Assembly (NCBI RefSeq): GCF_030410485.1
Contig: NZ_JAUHHC010000004.1
Location: forward strand, 322,128-386,127
Direction of reading: 5' to 3'
Length of the DNA stretch: 64,000 nt
From: Roseateles violae
GTDB lineage: Bacteria; Pseudomonadota; Gammaproteobacteria; Burkholderiales; Burkholderiaceae_C
The position numbers and the translations under genes were made by a program. Below are positions 51,363 through 62,082 of the stretch, in pieces. Numbering within the stretch: position 1 is the stretch's first letter; each line of letters begins with the position of its first letter. The notes under the pieces are model-generated. The model searched no databases and was not told where the DNA came from. It saw only the letters and a list, made by a program, of their open reading frames with translations.

Positions 51363-52312
51363 CCGGCCAGTTCCTCGTAGCCGCCGGCCGACACGAAGAC
51401 CCGCACGCTGTCGCCGCCGGCCGCCTTGGCCTCGGCGCAGGCCAGCGCGGCGGCACCGAGCACCGCGTCGACGGTCTCCAAGGTCGGCTGCAGCTGCACG
51501 ACGCCGATGCTGGCCTTGACGCGGCTGCGGTGCAGGCCCCAGCGCAGGCGGTAGCCGGCGATCGCGGCGCGCATCTTCTCGGCGACGATCTGTGCGTAGT
51601 GCTGGTCGCAATCGGGCAGCAGCACGGCGAAATGGTCGTTTTCCAGCCGCGCGACCAGGTCGGAGGCGCGCACCTTGCCGACCAGCATCTGGCCCAGGCC
51701 ATAGAGGAAATGGTTGCCGACCTCGGCGCCCATCTCGTTGACGATGCCGAGGAATTTGTCCACGTCGATCCACAGGGCCGAGACCGGCTCGTGGCGCCGG
51801 CTGCCGACATGGTCGGACAGGCGGCGCTCGAACTCGCGCCGGTTCGCCAGCTCGGTCAGCGCGTCGTGCTTGGCGGTCCAGGTCGGCTGCAGGCGCTGCT
51901 GGCGCGCGGCGGTGACGTCCTGCAGCACCCACAGCGCCTCGCCGCCCGGCTGCTCCCATTGCACCGGCGTCGCCTGCAGGCGCCCCCAGAAGCGGCTGCC
52001 GTCGCGGCGCACGAATTCGATCTCCTCGTCCAGCGGCCGGCCGGCGGCAAAGGCGGCGGCCAGGCGCTCGGCGACGCCGGCATGGGTGGTGTCGGAGACA
52101 TGGACGTCACGCGTCGCGGCCCCGGCCAGATCGGTCTCGTCGCCATGGCCGAACAGATGGTTGAACTGCTCGCTGACCGACTCGAAGCGGCCCGCGTGGA
52201 CGAAGGCCACCGCCATCGGCGCGCGCACCAGCAGCGCGTGCATGCGCGCAGCGCTCAGGTCGGCGCCCGCGGCGGGGGCCGGGGCGTGGGAATCGGTCGG
52301 CGGCATGGGCAT
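51359..52312 (-). CDS. PAS protein with degenerate GGDEF domain
   Basis: 317 residues: PAS domain (about 25-135, APMAVAFVHAGRFESVSEQFNHLFG) and GGDEF-like domain (about 145-305). DALTELANRREFERRL and DVDKFLGIVNEMGAEVGNHFL are conserved, but the GGDEF loop reads LENDHFAVLLP, so the two Gly are lost. Cyclase activity is doubtful. Its stop overlaps the cpdB stop. Confidence 0.85.
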   Translation of the reverse strand: MPMPPTDSHAPAPAAGADLSAARMHALLVRAPMAVAFVHAGRFESVSEQFNHLFGHGDETDLAGAATRDVHVSDTTHAGVAERLAAAFAAGRPLDEEIEFVRRDGSRFWGRLQATPVQWEQPGGEALWVLQDVTAARQQRLQPTWTAKHDALTELANRREFERRLSDHVGSRRHEPVSALWIDVDKFLGIVNEMGAEVGNHFLYGLGQMLVGKVRASDLVARLENDHFAVLLPDCDQHYAQIVAEKMRAAIAGYRLRWGLHRSRVKASIGVVQLQPTLETVDAVLGAAALACAEAKAAGGDSVRVFVSAGGYEELAG

Positions 52313-52391
52313 CTCTCCTTGGCCGGTGCGGGGCAGCCGGCGCTTCTTTCCATCTCTGTCTGTCTATCGGCCGTTGCGGCCTTGAGCAAAC

Positions 52392-53255
52392 CTAGGGATA
52401 ACCCTCGCTCCGCAGAAAAGTGGCAAAGCGCGGCAGGCCCTTGCTGCTCATGCCGCGGTAACGATAGACCACCGTGCTGCCCACCGGCGGTGGCGCGCGC
52501 CGCTGCGCCTCGCTGAAGCCGCTGCCAAGCAGGAATTCGCGCCCTTCGGCATTGCGCACCTTCAGCGCGCCCAGCAGGCCCTGGTAGCGGCCCTCGCCCG
52601 GCAGATGCGCCAGCACCACGGCCTCCTCGTCGTCCTGCGGCTTCAGCTTCAGCAGGGCCGGCTGGCGGCCGCTCTTGTAGGGCGCGTCGGCCAGATGCAG
52701 CATCAGCCCCTCGCCGCCGTCCTTGACCAGGGCCGCCAGCCGCTGGCGCAACGCCGCGGGACTGGCCACCCGGCCCTGCGGCGCCGCCTGCAGCCCGTCG
52801 GCCCAGGCCGCCTCAGCGGCAATCGCGCGCAGGCGCTCGGCGCGCTGCTCGAAGCTGCCGTCGGCGCCGGGCAGCTCGAACAGCATGTAGCGGATCTGCC
52901 GCCATTCCTCGTCCAGCGGCTTGGCGCGGCGCACCGCGGCCGAGGTCGCGTCGAAACGGCCGCGGCCCATCCACAGCTCGCCGTCCAGCGCGCGCAGCGG
53001 CAGATGCGAGGCAAACCAGGCCGGCACGGCGATGGGCTGGCCCTGGCGGCTGAACATCAGATTGCCATCCCAGAAGGCGCGCACGCCGTCATATTTCTCG
53101 CTGACCAGATAGCGACGCGGATCGAGATTCGCCGGCGCCTTCTGCGCCAGCAGCAGGGCCGGCGGCTCGGCCTTGCCGGCAGATTGCGCCGGCCAGGCCA
53201 TGGGCAGTGCGGCGGCGACCAGCGCGCCGTTGAATCGACGTCGTCCCTGCTGCAT
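52392..53255 (-). CDS. Exported ATP-dependent DNA ligase (LigE type)
   Basis: 287 residues. An N-terminal export-like sequence (RRRFNGALVAAALPMAWPAQSAG) precedes a minimal ligase: the nucleotidylated Lys in SEKYDGVRAFW, then DGELWMGRG, MLFELPG, GEGLMLHL and LKLKPQDDEEAVV of the adenylation domain, and a short OB domain. No DNA-binding extension. This is the LigE pattern, thought to act on DNA outside the cytoplasm. Confidence 0.88.
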   Translation of the reverse strand: MQQGRRRFNGALVAAALPMAWPAQSAGKAEPPALLLAQKAPANLDPRRYLVSEKYDGVRAFWDGNLMFSRQGQPIAVPAWFASHLPLRALDGELWMGRGRFDATSAAVRRAKPLDEEWRQIRYMLFELPGADGSFEQRAERLRAIAAEAAWADGLQAAPQGRVASPAALRQRLAALVKDGGEGLMLHLADAPYKSGRQPALLKLKPQDDEEAVVLAHLPGEGRYQGLLGALKVRNAEGREFLLGSGFSEAQRRAPPPVGSTVVYRYRGMSSKGLPRFATFLRSEGYP

Positions 53256-53309
53256 CGCAGCCTCCCTGCCCTCGATATGGACCGATGGATGCCCTGGACT
53301 GCGGCGGCG

Positions 53310-53813
53310 CTATTGTGGCGCAGTCAGCCCCTCGCAGCCCTTGCCGGGCTGGGTCTTGGCCTCGGCCTCGCGGTCGGCCGGGGTCAGCGGCGCGCCGCGG
53401 TCGATGACGATCAGCCAGCGGCCCGGCGACTCCTGGCGCCAGACCGAGGCAAAGCGGTTCGTCAGCTCGCCTTTCGGATTGCGCACCGGCCCGGTCGAGT
53501 AGGCGAGGCTGCCGTCGGCAACGACGACGATCTGGTCCGGCTCCCAGGAAAACGGCGCCTGCGCCCCCTCATAGAAGGGCTTCCAGGCAGCAAGGACGGC
53601 GGCGCGGCCCTGCAGCGCATCGCGGCCATTGAAGAAAACGGCCGGCTCGGCCAGATGGCGCTCGAAGGCGGCCAGATCGCGTCGGGCCATGCTGGCGGCA
53701 AAGCCGCATTCGGCCGCCCTCACCTGCTCGCGCCAGCGCGCCAGCTGCGCCTCGTCGGCCGCCTGGGCGCCGCCGGCGAGCAGCAGCATCGCTATTGCCC
53801 AGATTCCCTTCAT
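53310..53813 (-). CDS. Exported NTF2/SnoaL-like protein (DUF4440)
   Basis: 167 residues: signal peptide MKGIWAIAMLLLAGGAQAA, then an NTF2-like fold (FAASMARRDLAAFERHLAEPAVFFNGRDALQGRAAVLAAWKPFYEG...WRQESPGRWLIVIDRGA). Periplasmic, function unknown. Confidence 0.85.
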   Translation of the reverse strand: MKGIWAIAMLLLAGGAQAADEAQLARWREQVRAAECGFAASMARRDLAAFERHLAEPAVFFNGRDALQGRAAVLAAWKPFYEGAQAPFSWEPDQIVVVADGSLAYSTGPVRNPKGELTNRFASVWRQESPGRWLIVIDRGAPLTPADREAEAKTQPGKGCEGLTAPQ

Positions 53814-53829
53814 CGTCGCCTCCGCTGGT

Positions 53830-55269
53830 TCAAAGCGCCGGCGCGATCTGCTCGGCGTAGTCGTAAAGCGCGCTCAGGATCGCCTCGCCGCGCTCGTCGG
53901 CGTTCTCGCTGAGCTGGTCGATGCGCTCGAAGAAGGCGGTCAGCGTCTGCGCACCGCCCTCACCCTCGTGCAGGCGCGCCGCGCAATGCGCCTGCCAGCG
54001 CTGCTGCTCCTCGGCCGCCAGACTGGCCGGGAAGTTGCGCGCGCGCCAGCGGAACACCAGCTCGTCCAGGCGCGCATCGGCGAAGTGCAGCTTGCCCTCG
54101 GCCGCGCGCTGCGCCAGCTGCTCCGGGCTCATGCCGCGCAGGCGCTGCAGCGCGCGGCGGTCCTCGGGGCCGATGAAGCCGCCGTAGAGGTCCTCGTCCA
54201 CGTCCAGCGGCGGCAAGGGGTCGCGCTTGAACACCTCGCCCCACAGCCCGTCGAGCAGGCGGCCCTGCTCCATCAACCGCCGCGCATGGGCCAGGCCCTG
54301 CTCGACATCGAGCCCCCATTGCGCCGCCATCGCCGGGCTCAAGGTGCGCAGATTGCCGATGACGATCGGCGACTTGTTGATGTGGATGGTCTTGATCGGC
54401 AGGCGGCTGACGCCCTCGGGCAGCTGGTCCTGGCGGACGAACAGGCGGGCGCGGATCTGTTCGGCGCTCAGCGTCAGCAGCTCGCCCGGATCGGCGGCGC
54501 AATCCCAGACGATCAGCTCGTTCTTGTTAGTCGGATGCGGGGCCAGCGGCCAGACCAGCGCGATGCAGCCGCGCTCGGGGCCGTACATGCCGGAGATGTG
54601 CAGAAAGGGCTTCCCGACGCCGATCTCGGCCCAGACCGCGTCCTTCTTGCGCAGCTTCAGGCAGAAGTCCCAGAGCTTGGGCTGCGCCTGCTTCAGCAGT
54701 CGCGCCAGCGCGATCGTCGCACGCACGTCGGACAGCGCATCGTGCGCCGCCTCGTGCGCCAGACCGTTGGCGACGGTCAGGTGCTCGAGCTTGAACGAGG
54801 GCCGGCCGTCCTCGTGGCGCGGCCACTGGATGCCCTCGGGCCGCAAGGCATAGGCGCAGCGCACGACGTCGAGCAGGTCCCAGCGCCCGCACTCGTTCTG
54901 CCACTCGCGCGCATAGGGATCGATCAGATTGCGCCAGAACAGATGGCGGGTGACCTCGTCGTCAAAGCGGATCGTGTTGTAGCCCAGGCCGACGGTGCCG
55001 GGCCGGGCCAGCGCCGCCTCGATCGCGTCGGCGAATGCATGCTCGGGCACGCCGCGCTCCAGGCAGGTCTGCGGCAGGATGCCGGTCAAGAGGCAGGACT
55101 CCGGGTCGGGCAGGAAGTCCGGCGAAGGCCGGCAGTACAGCATCAGGGGCTCGTCGATCTCGTTCAACTCCGCGTCGGTGCGGATGCCGGCGAACTGGGC
55201 CGGCCGGTCCCGGCGCGGCACGCGGCCGAAGGTTTCGTAGTCGTGCCAGAAAAAGCTCATCTCGGTCAT
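53830..55269 (-). CDS. sbcB: Exodeoxyribonuclease I
   Basis: 479 residues. DEDD exonuclease site: FFWHDYETFG with Asp and Glu, GLGYNTIRFDDEVTRHLFWRN, and HDALSDVRATIALARLL; then the SH3-like and helical C-terminal domains. Degrades single-stranded DNA 3' to 5'. The ATG at 55269 matches E. coli length (475); the open frame to 55329 is ignored. Confidence 0.94.
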   Translation of the reverse strand: MTEMSFFWHDYETFGRVPRRDRPAQFAGIRTDAELNEIDEPLMLYCRPSPDFLPDPESCLLTGILPQTCLERGVPEHAFADAIEAALARPGTVGLGYNTIRFDDEVTRHLFWRNLIDPYAREWQNECGRWDLLDVVRCAYALRPEGIQWPRHEDGRPSFKLEHLTVANGLAHEAAHDALSDVRATIALARLLKQAQPKLWDFCLKLRKKDAVWAEIGVGKPFLHISGMYGPERGCIALVWPLAPHPTNKNELIVWDCAADPGELLTLSAEQIRARLFVRQDQLPEGVSRLPIKTIHINKSPIVIGNLRTLSPAMAAQWGLDVEQGLAHARRLMEQGRLLDGLWGEVFKRDPLPPLDVDEDLYGGFIGPEDRRALQRLRGMSPEQLAQRAAEGKLHFADARLDELVFRWRARNFPASLAAEEQQRWQAHCAARLHEGEGGAQTLTAFFERIDQLSENADERGEAILSALYDYAEQIAPAL

Positions 55270-55358
55270 GGCCGGCACGATAACCGATCGTTCGCCGGCC
55301 GCCCCGTGCCATCGCTCATTGCTGGTCATAATCGCCCGATTGCCCGAGCCCGCAGCCC

Positions 55359-57734
55359 ATGCCTCTTCTGACGAAACTCCGTGAATCGCTCCGCCAGCTC
55401 AACACCCGGCAATGGCTGGCCCTGGGCCTGGGCATCGTGGCCGTGCCCTTTCTGCTGCTGGCGATCACCGCCCTGCTGGTCTGGGCAACCCTGCCCAATA
55501 TCGACGAGCTGAGCGATTACCGGCCCAAGCAGCCGCTACGCGTCTACACGGCCGACGGCGTGCAGATCGGCGAGTTCGGCACCGAGCGGCGCACCTTCCA
55601 GCCGCTGGACCAGATCCCGCAGCTGATGCAGGACGCGCTGCTGGCCACCGAGGACGCGGCCTTCTACGAGCATGGCGGCCTGTCGCTGAGCGGCATCACC
55701 CGCGCGGCGCTGGCCAATCTGAGCCATGGCCGCAGCCAGGGCGGCTCGACCATCACCCAGCAGCTGGCGCGCACCTTCTACCTGACGAAGAAGAAGAACT
55801 ACACGCGCAAGTTCATCGAGATGCTGCTGGCGCTGAAGATAGAGGGCGCGCTGTCGAAGAAGCAGATCCTCGAGGTCTATATGAACCAGATCTATCTGGG
55901 TCAGCGCGCCTATGGCTTCGAGGCCGCCGCCAGCGCCTATTTCGGCAAGAGCCTGAAGGAGCTGTCGATCGCCGAGACGGCCATGCTGGCCGGCCTGCCG
56001 CAGAACCCGGCCTATGCGAATCCCATCGTCAACCCCGCGCGCGCCCAGCGCCGCATGGCCATCGTGCTGGACCGCATGCAGGAGACCGGCGTCATCAACG
56101 CCGAGCAGGCCGCCGCCGCCAAGGCCGAGAAGCTGCATATCCGCAGCAGCCAGGACGAACGCCTGCACGCCGAATACGCGGCCGAGATGGCGCGCCAGGT
56201 GGTGTTCGCCCAGTACGGCGATGAGAGCTACACGCGCGGCCTGAAGGTCTACACCACCCTGGTCGCCGCCGAGCAGGAGGCCGCCTACCATGCGCTGCGC
56301 CGCAGCCTGACCGAGTTCGAGCGCCGCAAGCCCTACCGCGGGCCCGAGGGCTTTGTCGAACTGCCCGAGGACGAGGGCGAGCAGGACGCGGCGATCGCGC
56401 AGGCGCTGACCGAGCACCCGGACAACGACGAGCTGCGCGCCGCCGTCGTCACCAAGGTCGGCACCAGCCGGCTGCAGCTGAGCCTGCAGAACGGCGAGGA
56501 GCTGACCATCGCCGGCGAGGGCCTGCGCAGCGTGCAGGCGGCGTTGTCGGACAAGGCGCGCGCCGGCCTGCGCATCCGCCGCGGCTCCATCGTCCGCGTG
56601 CTGCAGAATCCGCCCCCCAAGGCCGGGGCCGAGGGCAGCTGGGTGGTCGTGCAGTCGCCCGAGGCCGAGGGCGCGCTGGTCGCGCTAGAGCCGGCCAACG
56701 GCCGCGTGCATGCGCTGGTCGGCGGCTTCGATTTCGCCCGCAACCAGTTCAACCACGTGACCCAGGCCTGGCGCCAGCCGGGCTCCAGCTTCAAGCCCTT
56801 CGTCTATTCGGCGGCGCTGGAGCGCGGCGTCGGCCCGGCCACCGTCGTCAACGACGCGCCGGTCTCGGTGGACGGCTGGGAGCCCAAGAATTACGACGGG
56901 ACCTTCGACGGGCCGATGACCGTGCGCGAGGCGCTGGCGCGCTCGAAGAATATGGTGACGATACGGCTGGTGCAGCTGCTGGGCCCGGCGCGCGTGCGCG
57001 AATGGGCGTCGCGCTTCGGCTTCGACAGCGACAAGCAGCCGGACAATCTGACCCTGAGCCTGGGTGCCGGCTCGGTGACGCCGCTGCAGATGGCCGCCGC
57101 CTATGCGGTGATCGCCAACGGCGGCTACCGGATCGCGCCGCTGGTGATCGCGCGCATCGAGGACAGCAAGGGCACCCTGCTGTTCGAGGCCGACAAGCCC
57201 AGGCTGGACGAGGCGGCCCGCGTGATCCCCGAGCGCAATGCCTTCGTCATGGCCAGCCTGCTGCAGGAGGTCGCGCGCAGCGGCACCGCCGCGCGCGCGC
57301 AGGCGGCGCTGCGCCGGCCCGATATCTACGGCAAGACCGGCACCACTAACGAGTCGGTGGACGCCTGGTTCGCCGGCTTCCAGCCCTCGCTGGCGGCCGT
57401 GGTCTGGATCGGCTACGACCAGCCGCGCGGCCTGGGCGAGCGCGAGACCGGCGGCGGCCTGGCACTGCCGGCCTGGATCGACTTCATGACGGTGGCGTTG
57501 AAGGGCCAGCCGGTGCAGGAGATCGCGCCGCCGGCCGAGGGCCTGCTGCAGCTGGACGGCGACTGGAGCTTTGCCGAGTTCGCCGGCGAAGACGGCGTCA
57601 AGACCCTGGGCCTGGAGCCCCCTTCACCGCTGGGCAACGATCCCTCCGGCGCGCTGCTGCCGCAGCCGCCCGGCGCCTCGGCGCCGCAAGGCGCGCCGGT
57701 GATTCCCGGCTTCGCGGCCTCGGCGCCGGGCTAG
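55359..57734 (+). CDS. mrcA: Penicillin-binding protein 1A
   Basis: 791 residues: cytoplasmic start, one membrane helix (about 20-45), glycosyltransferase domain with TEDAAFYEHGG and QGGSTITQQLAR, OB-like insert, and the transpeptidase domain with SSFK (PGSSFKPFVY), SKN (ARSKNMVTIR) and KTGTTN. Polymerises and cross-links peptidoglycan. The proline-rich C-tail ends on the stop shared with the convergent gene. Confidence 0.96.
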   Translation: MPLLTKLRESLRQLNTRQWLALGLGIVAVPFLLLAITALLVWATLPNIDELSDYRPKQPLRVYTADGVQIGEFGTERRTFQPLDQIPQLMQDALLATEDAAFYEHGGLSLSGITRAALANLSHGRSQGGSTITQQLARTFYLTKKKNYTRKFIEMLLALKIEGALSKKQILEVYMNQIYLGQRAYGFEAAASAYFGKSLKELSIAETAMLAGLPQNPAYANPIVNPARAQRRMAIVLDRMQETGVINAEQAAAAKAEKLHIRSSQDERLHAEYAAEMARQVVFAQYGDESYTRGLKVYTTLVAAEQEAAYHALRRSLTEFERRKPYRGPEGFVELPEDEGEQDAAIAQALTEHPDNDELRAAVVTKVGTSRLQLSLQNGEELTIAGEGLRSVQAALSDKARAGLRIRRGSIVRVLQNPPPKAGAEGSWVVVQSPEAEGALVALEPANGRVHALVGGFDFARNQFNHVTQAWRQPGSSFKPFVYSAALERGVGPATVVNDAPVSVDGWEPKNYDGTFDGPMTVREALARSKNMVTIRLVQLLGPARVREWASRFGFDSDKQPDNLTLSLGAGSVTPLQMAAAYAVIANGGYRIAPLVIARIEDSKGTLLFEADKPRLDEAARVIPERNAFVMASLLQEVARSGTAARAQAALRRPDIYGKTGTTNESVDAWFAGFQPSLAAVVWIGYDQPRGLGERETGGGLALPAWIDFMTVALKGQPVQEIAPPAEGLLQLDGDWSFAEFAGEDGVKTLGLEPPSPLGNDPSGALLPQPPGASAPQGAPVIPGFAASAPG

Positions 57735-58735
57735 CGCCGCGCGGCGGCGAGCAGCTGGGCCTCGCGCTCGCGCGACAGGCCGGCCTTGTCGAAGCGCTGC
57801 TGCTGCGGCGGCAGGCCGCGCCACCAGGCCAAGGTGTCGGCCACCGTCTGCGCCATCGGCCGCAGCCTCAGGCCGGCAGCGAGCGCCTTGGCGTTGGCGC
57901 TGCGCATCAGCGTGGCGAACTCGCCCTCGGCCGGCAGCCACAGCGGCAGCTCGGTCCAGGGCTTGGCGCCCAGCGCGAGCAGGCGCGCATCGTCGACCCA
58001 GACCGCTTGCGGCCGGCGGCCCGAGGCCACCATGCAGGCCTCGACCAAGTCGCCGCGGCTGAACTGGCCCGGCGTGCTCACCACATTGAAGGCCCCATGG
58101 CGCCCCGCCTCCAGCGCGCCGATCGCGAAGCGCGCCAGATCGCGGGCGTCTATCCATTGCAGTGCATCGCCGGGCCGGCCCGGCAGCAGCAGCGGCCCGC
58201 CGTCGGCCGCCAGGGCGAAGCGCGCCGGCCAGTAGCTGAAGCGCTGCGTCGGGTCGTGGGGGCCGACCACCAGGCCGGGCCGGATCAGCAGCGAGCGCTG
58301 CTCGCCGAAATGCCGCCGGACCTGCTGCTCGCAGGCCGCCTTCAGCGGGCCGTAGCTGGCGCCGTCGACGAGCTCGGTGTCCGGATCGGCCAGCACGCCC
58401 AGCGGCGAGGTCTCGTCGTTGGGCGCGGCAAAGCCGGCATAGGCGGAGATGCTGGAGATGAACAGGTAGCGGCCGACACGCTCGCGCAGCAGCGCCGCGC
58501 TGCGCTCGACCTCGCCGGGCAGATAGCCGCAGCAGTCGATCACCGCGTCCCACTCGCCATGCGCCAGTGCGGAAAGATCGACGCGGCGGTCGCCTCGCAG
58601 TGCCGGCAGCCCGGGGAACAACGTAGCGGCCGTCTGGCCGCGGTTGAACAGGGTCGGTGCATGGCCGGCCGCCAGCGCCGCCTCGACCAGATGCCGGCCG
58701 ACGAAGCGGGTGCCACCGAGAATCAGAAGCTTCAT
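57731..58735 (-). CDS. NAD-dependent epimerase/dehydratase-like protein
   Basis: 334 residues of the extended short-chain dehydrogenase fold: LLILGGTRFVGRHLVEAALAAGH, FISSISAYAG with YGPLKAACEQ (Tyr-Lys pair), and RPGLVVGPHDPTQRFSYWP. Related to plant RNA-binding CSP41-like and nucleotide-sugar epimerases. Substrate unknown. Confidence 0.87.
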   Translation of the reverse strand: MKLLILGGTRFVGRHLVEAALAAGHAPTLFNRGQTAATLFPGLPALRGDRRVDLSALAHGEWDAVIDCCGYLPGEVERSAALLRERVGRYLFISSISAYAGFAAPNDETSPLGVLADPDTELVDGASYGPLKAACEQQVRRHFGEQRSLLIRPGLVVGPHDPTQRFSYWPARFALAADGGPLLLPGRPGDALQWIDARDLARFAIGALEAGRHGAFNVVSTPGQFSRGDLVEACMVASGRRPQAVWVDDARLLALGAKPWTELPLWLPAEGEFATLMRSANAKALAAGLRLRPMAQTVADTLAWWRGLPPQQQRFDKAGLSREREAQLLAAARR

Positions 58736-58752
58736 GGCGCGATACTACGGCG

Positions 58753-59540
58753 ATGAAGTCGATCCAGTGCGTGACCGTGGTGACGGGTCTTGCCCTGCTG
58801 CTGCAGGCGGGCCCTGCCCGCGCCGAGGAGGCGCTGGTCACCGACCGGCCGGACTTCGTCGAATCCAGCGATGTGGTCGGCCGCGGCCGCCTGCAGCTGG
58901 AAACCAGCCTGGCCGGCGAGCGCAGCACGGCGAACGGCGTGCACGTCAAGGGCCTGGCGACGCCAACCCTGCTGCGGCTGGGCGTGGCCGAGGACTGGGA
59001 GCTGCGCCTGGAGACCGAGGGCTGGCGACGCGAGACCAGCAGCGGCGGCGGCGCCAGCGAACAGGGCTTCGCCGATCTGGCGCTGGGCGCCAAATGGCAT
59101 TGGCGCGATGGCGATGCCGAGCGCGGCCTGCCCGGCCTGGCCTGGCTGCTCCATGTCGATCTGGCCAGCGGCTCGGCCGCCTTTCGCGGCGCAGGCACCC
59201 GGCCCTCGCTGCGCCTGTCGGCCGAATGGGATCTGCCGGCCGGCTACAACCTGGGCCTGATGCCGGGCCTGTACCACGACCACAACGAGGCCGGCCATGG
59301 CTTCGTCGGCGGCATCCTGGCGCTGAGCCTGGGCCGGCAGTTCAGCGCAGCGCTGCACGCCTTCGTCGAGCTGGCCGGCCAGCAGCTGGCCGCCGACAAG
59401 AACGGCGGCCAGCAGATCAGCTTCGATACCGGCCTGTCCTATCTGCTGGGCGACTCGCTGCAGATCGACGCGGCGATCTTCTGCGGGCTCAACAAGCGCA
59501 CGCCGCAGCTGCAGTGGACGGCCGGGGTGTCGAAGCGCTT

Positions 59541-59544
<4 letters not shown>
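58753..59544 (+). CDS. Outer-membrane MetA-pathway-like transporter protein
   Basis: 263 residues: signal peptide MKSIQCVTVVTGLALLLQAGPARA, then beta-strand repeats (LVTDRPDFVESSDVVGRGRLQLETSLAG; LLRLGVAEDWELRLETEGWRRE; LSYLLGDSLQIDAAIFCGLNKRTPQLQWTAGVSKRF ending in Phe). Matches the MetA/DUF3187-type outer-membrane barrel family. Transported compound unknown. Confidence 0.85.
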
Positions 59545-60662
<1,118 letters not shown>

Positions 60663-60757
60663 TGGATTCTTCCTGGATACGGTGCGCCGTCCCGGCAGGA
60701 GTTGGCGGCGGCTGTGCTTTTGAGTGCCCTCAATTTTAGCGATCCGGCCAATCGGCG

Positions 60758-60801
60758 TAGAATCAATCACCGGGCCCAAATATTGGCGACCCGGTTTTTT
60801 T
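60758..60801 (+). promoter_or_regulatory. -10-like box and terminator-like hairpin upstream of guaC
   Basis: TAGAAT at 60758-60763 is followed by a hairpin (ACCGGG...CCAA ATA TTGG...CCCGGT, 60769-60795) and TTTTTT. It lies 150 bases before guaC and after the divergent FabH-like gene. It could terminate or attenuate a leader transcript. Confidence 0.55.
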
Positions 60802-60952
60802 ATGGGTTTTTGCGGAACACGGCAAAAGCCCAGCACGTCCCTCACCGCCCCAGCCGGCGGCCTCGGGGGACAAGACCGGTCCCAGTTCAAGTGCTCGCAG
60901 CCCAGGTGGTGCACTGCGTGAACGCACCCCGACAATGCGACCTTCTTGAATC

Positions 60953-61930
60953 ATGGAAATCTTCGATTACGACAATATCCTGCTGCTGCCGCGCCTGTGC
61001 CGCGTCGAGAGCCGCGCCGACTGCGATACCTCGGTGGAATTCGGCCCGCGCCGCTTCAAGCTGCCGGTCGTGCCGGCCAATATGAAGACCGTCGTCGACG
61101 AGAACATCACCGAATGGCTGGCGGCGAACGGCTATTTCTATGTGATGCACCGCTTCGACCTCGACAACGTCGCCTACGCGAAGGCGATGCGCGACAAGGG
61201 CCTGTTCGTCTCGCTGAGTTCGGGCGTCAAGCCGGCCGACTATGCGGTGATCGACCGGCTGGCCGCCGAGGGCGTCGGCGCCGACTACATCACCATCGAC
61301 ATCGCCCATGGCCACGCCGACAGCGTGCGGCGCATGATCGCCCACATCAAGGAAAAGCTGCCACAGACCTTTGTCATCGCCGGCAATGTGGGCACGCCCG
61401 AGGGCGTGATCGACCTGGAGAACTGGGGCGCCGACGCGACCAAGGTCGGCATCGGCCCGGGCAAGGTCTGCATCACCCGGCTCAAGACCGGCTTCGGCAC
61501 CGGCGGCTGGCAACTGTCGGCGCTGAAGTGGTGCGCCCGCGTGGCCACCAAGCCCATCGTCGCCGACGGCGGCATCCGCCACCACGGCGACATCGCCAAG
61601 AGCGTGCGCTTCGGCGCCTCGATGATCATGATCGGCTCCCTGTTCGCCGGCCACGAGGAGTCGCCCGGCAACACGGTCGAGGTCGACGGCAAGCTCTACA
61701 AGGAGTACTACGGCTCGGCCTCGGACTTCAACAAGGGCGAGTACAAGCATGTGGAGGGCAAGCGCATCCTCGAGCCGGTCAAGGGCCGGCTGGCCGACAC
61801 CGTGCGCGAGATGCAGGAAGACGTGCAGAGCTCGATCTCGTACGCCGGCGGCCGCGTGCTGACCGATCTGAAGAAGGTGAACTACGTGATCCTGGGTGGT
61901 GAGAACGCCGGGGAACATCTTTTCATGTAG
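60953..61930 (+). CDS. guaC: GMP reductase
   Basis: 325 residues, the short type without CBS domains. [24 protein letters not shown] at the N-terminus, the catalytic Cys in [46 protein letters not shown], and [26 protein letters not shown] at the end. Converts GMP to IMP with NADPH. A short echo of its last codons follows at 61978-62004. Confidence 0.95.
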   Translation: MEIFDYDNILLLPRLCRVESRADCDTSVEFGPRRFKLPVVPANMKTVVDENITEWLAANGYFYVMHRFDLDNVAYAKAMRDKGLFVSLSSGVKPADYAVIDRLAAEGVGADYITIDIAHGHADSVRRMIAHIKEKLPQTFVIAGNVGTPEGVIDLENWGADATKVGIGPGKVCITRLKTGFGTGGWQLSALKWCARVATKPIVADGGIRHHGDIAKSVRFGASMIMIGSLFAGHEESPGNTVEVDGKLYKEYYGSASDFNKGEYKHVEGKRILEPVKGRLADTVREMQEDVQSSISYAGGRVLTDLKKVNYVILGGENAGEHLFM

Positions 61931-61977
61931 CAGGCCGCCGCTCGCCCGGCGTTCCGGCAAGCCGCAAGGCGAGTCAA

Positions 61978-62004
61978 AACGCCGGCGAGCATCTGTTCAT
62001 GTAG
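61978..62004 (+). pseudogene. Echo of the guaC 3' end (NAGEHLFM-stop)
   Basis: 27 bases that again read NAGEHLFM-stop, 74 bases after the guaC end. It differs from 61904-61930 at three positions, all synonymous third codon bases. Probably the remnant of a second guaC copy or of a replaced allele. Confidence 0.75.
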
Positions 62005-62033
62005 GACAATCGGACCGATCCCCCTGTTTCCAT

Positions 62034-62063
62034 GGGGCGCCTCCTTCGCGGGAGACGCCCTTT
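62034..62063 (+). terminator. Hairpin between guaC and valS
   Basis: GGGGCG c CTCC ... GGAG a CGCCC stem with a short loop and TTT after it, 20 bases before valS. Weak terminator or valS leader hairpin. Confidence 0.5.
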
Positions 62064-62082
62064 GCCATTTCAGCGTCCCACC

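Noticed and set aside
49368-51959. An 863-codon minus-strand open frame
   Set aside because: Shadow of cpdB and the PAS gene's other frame; no protein-like composition.
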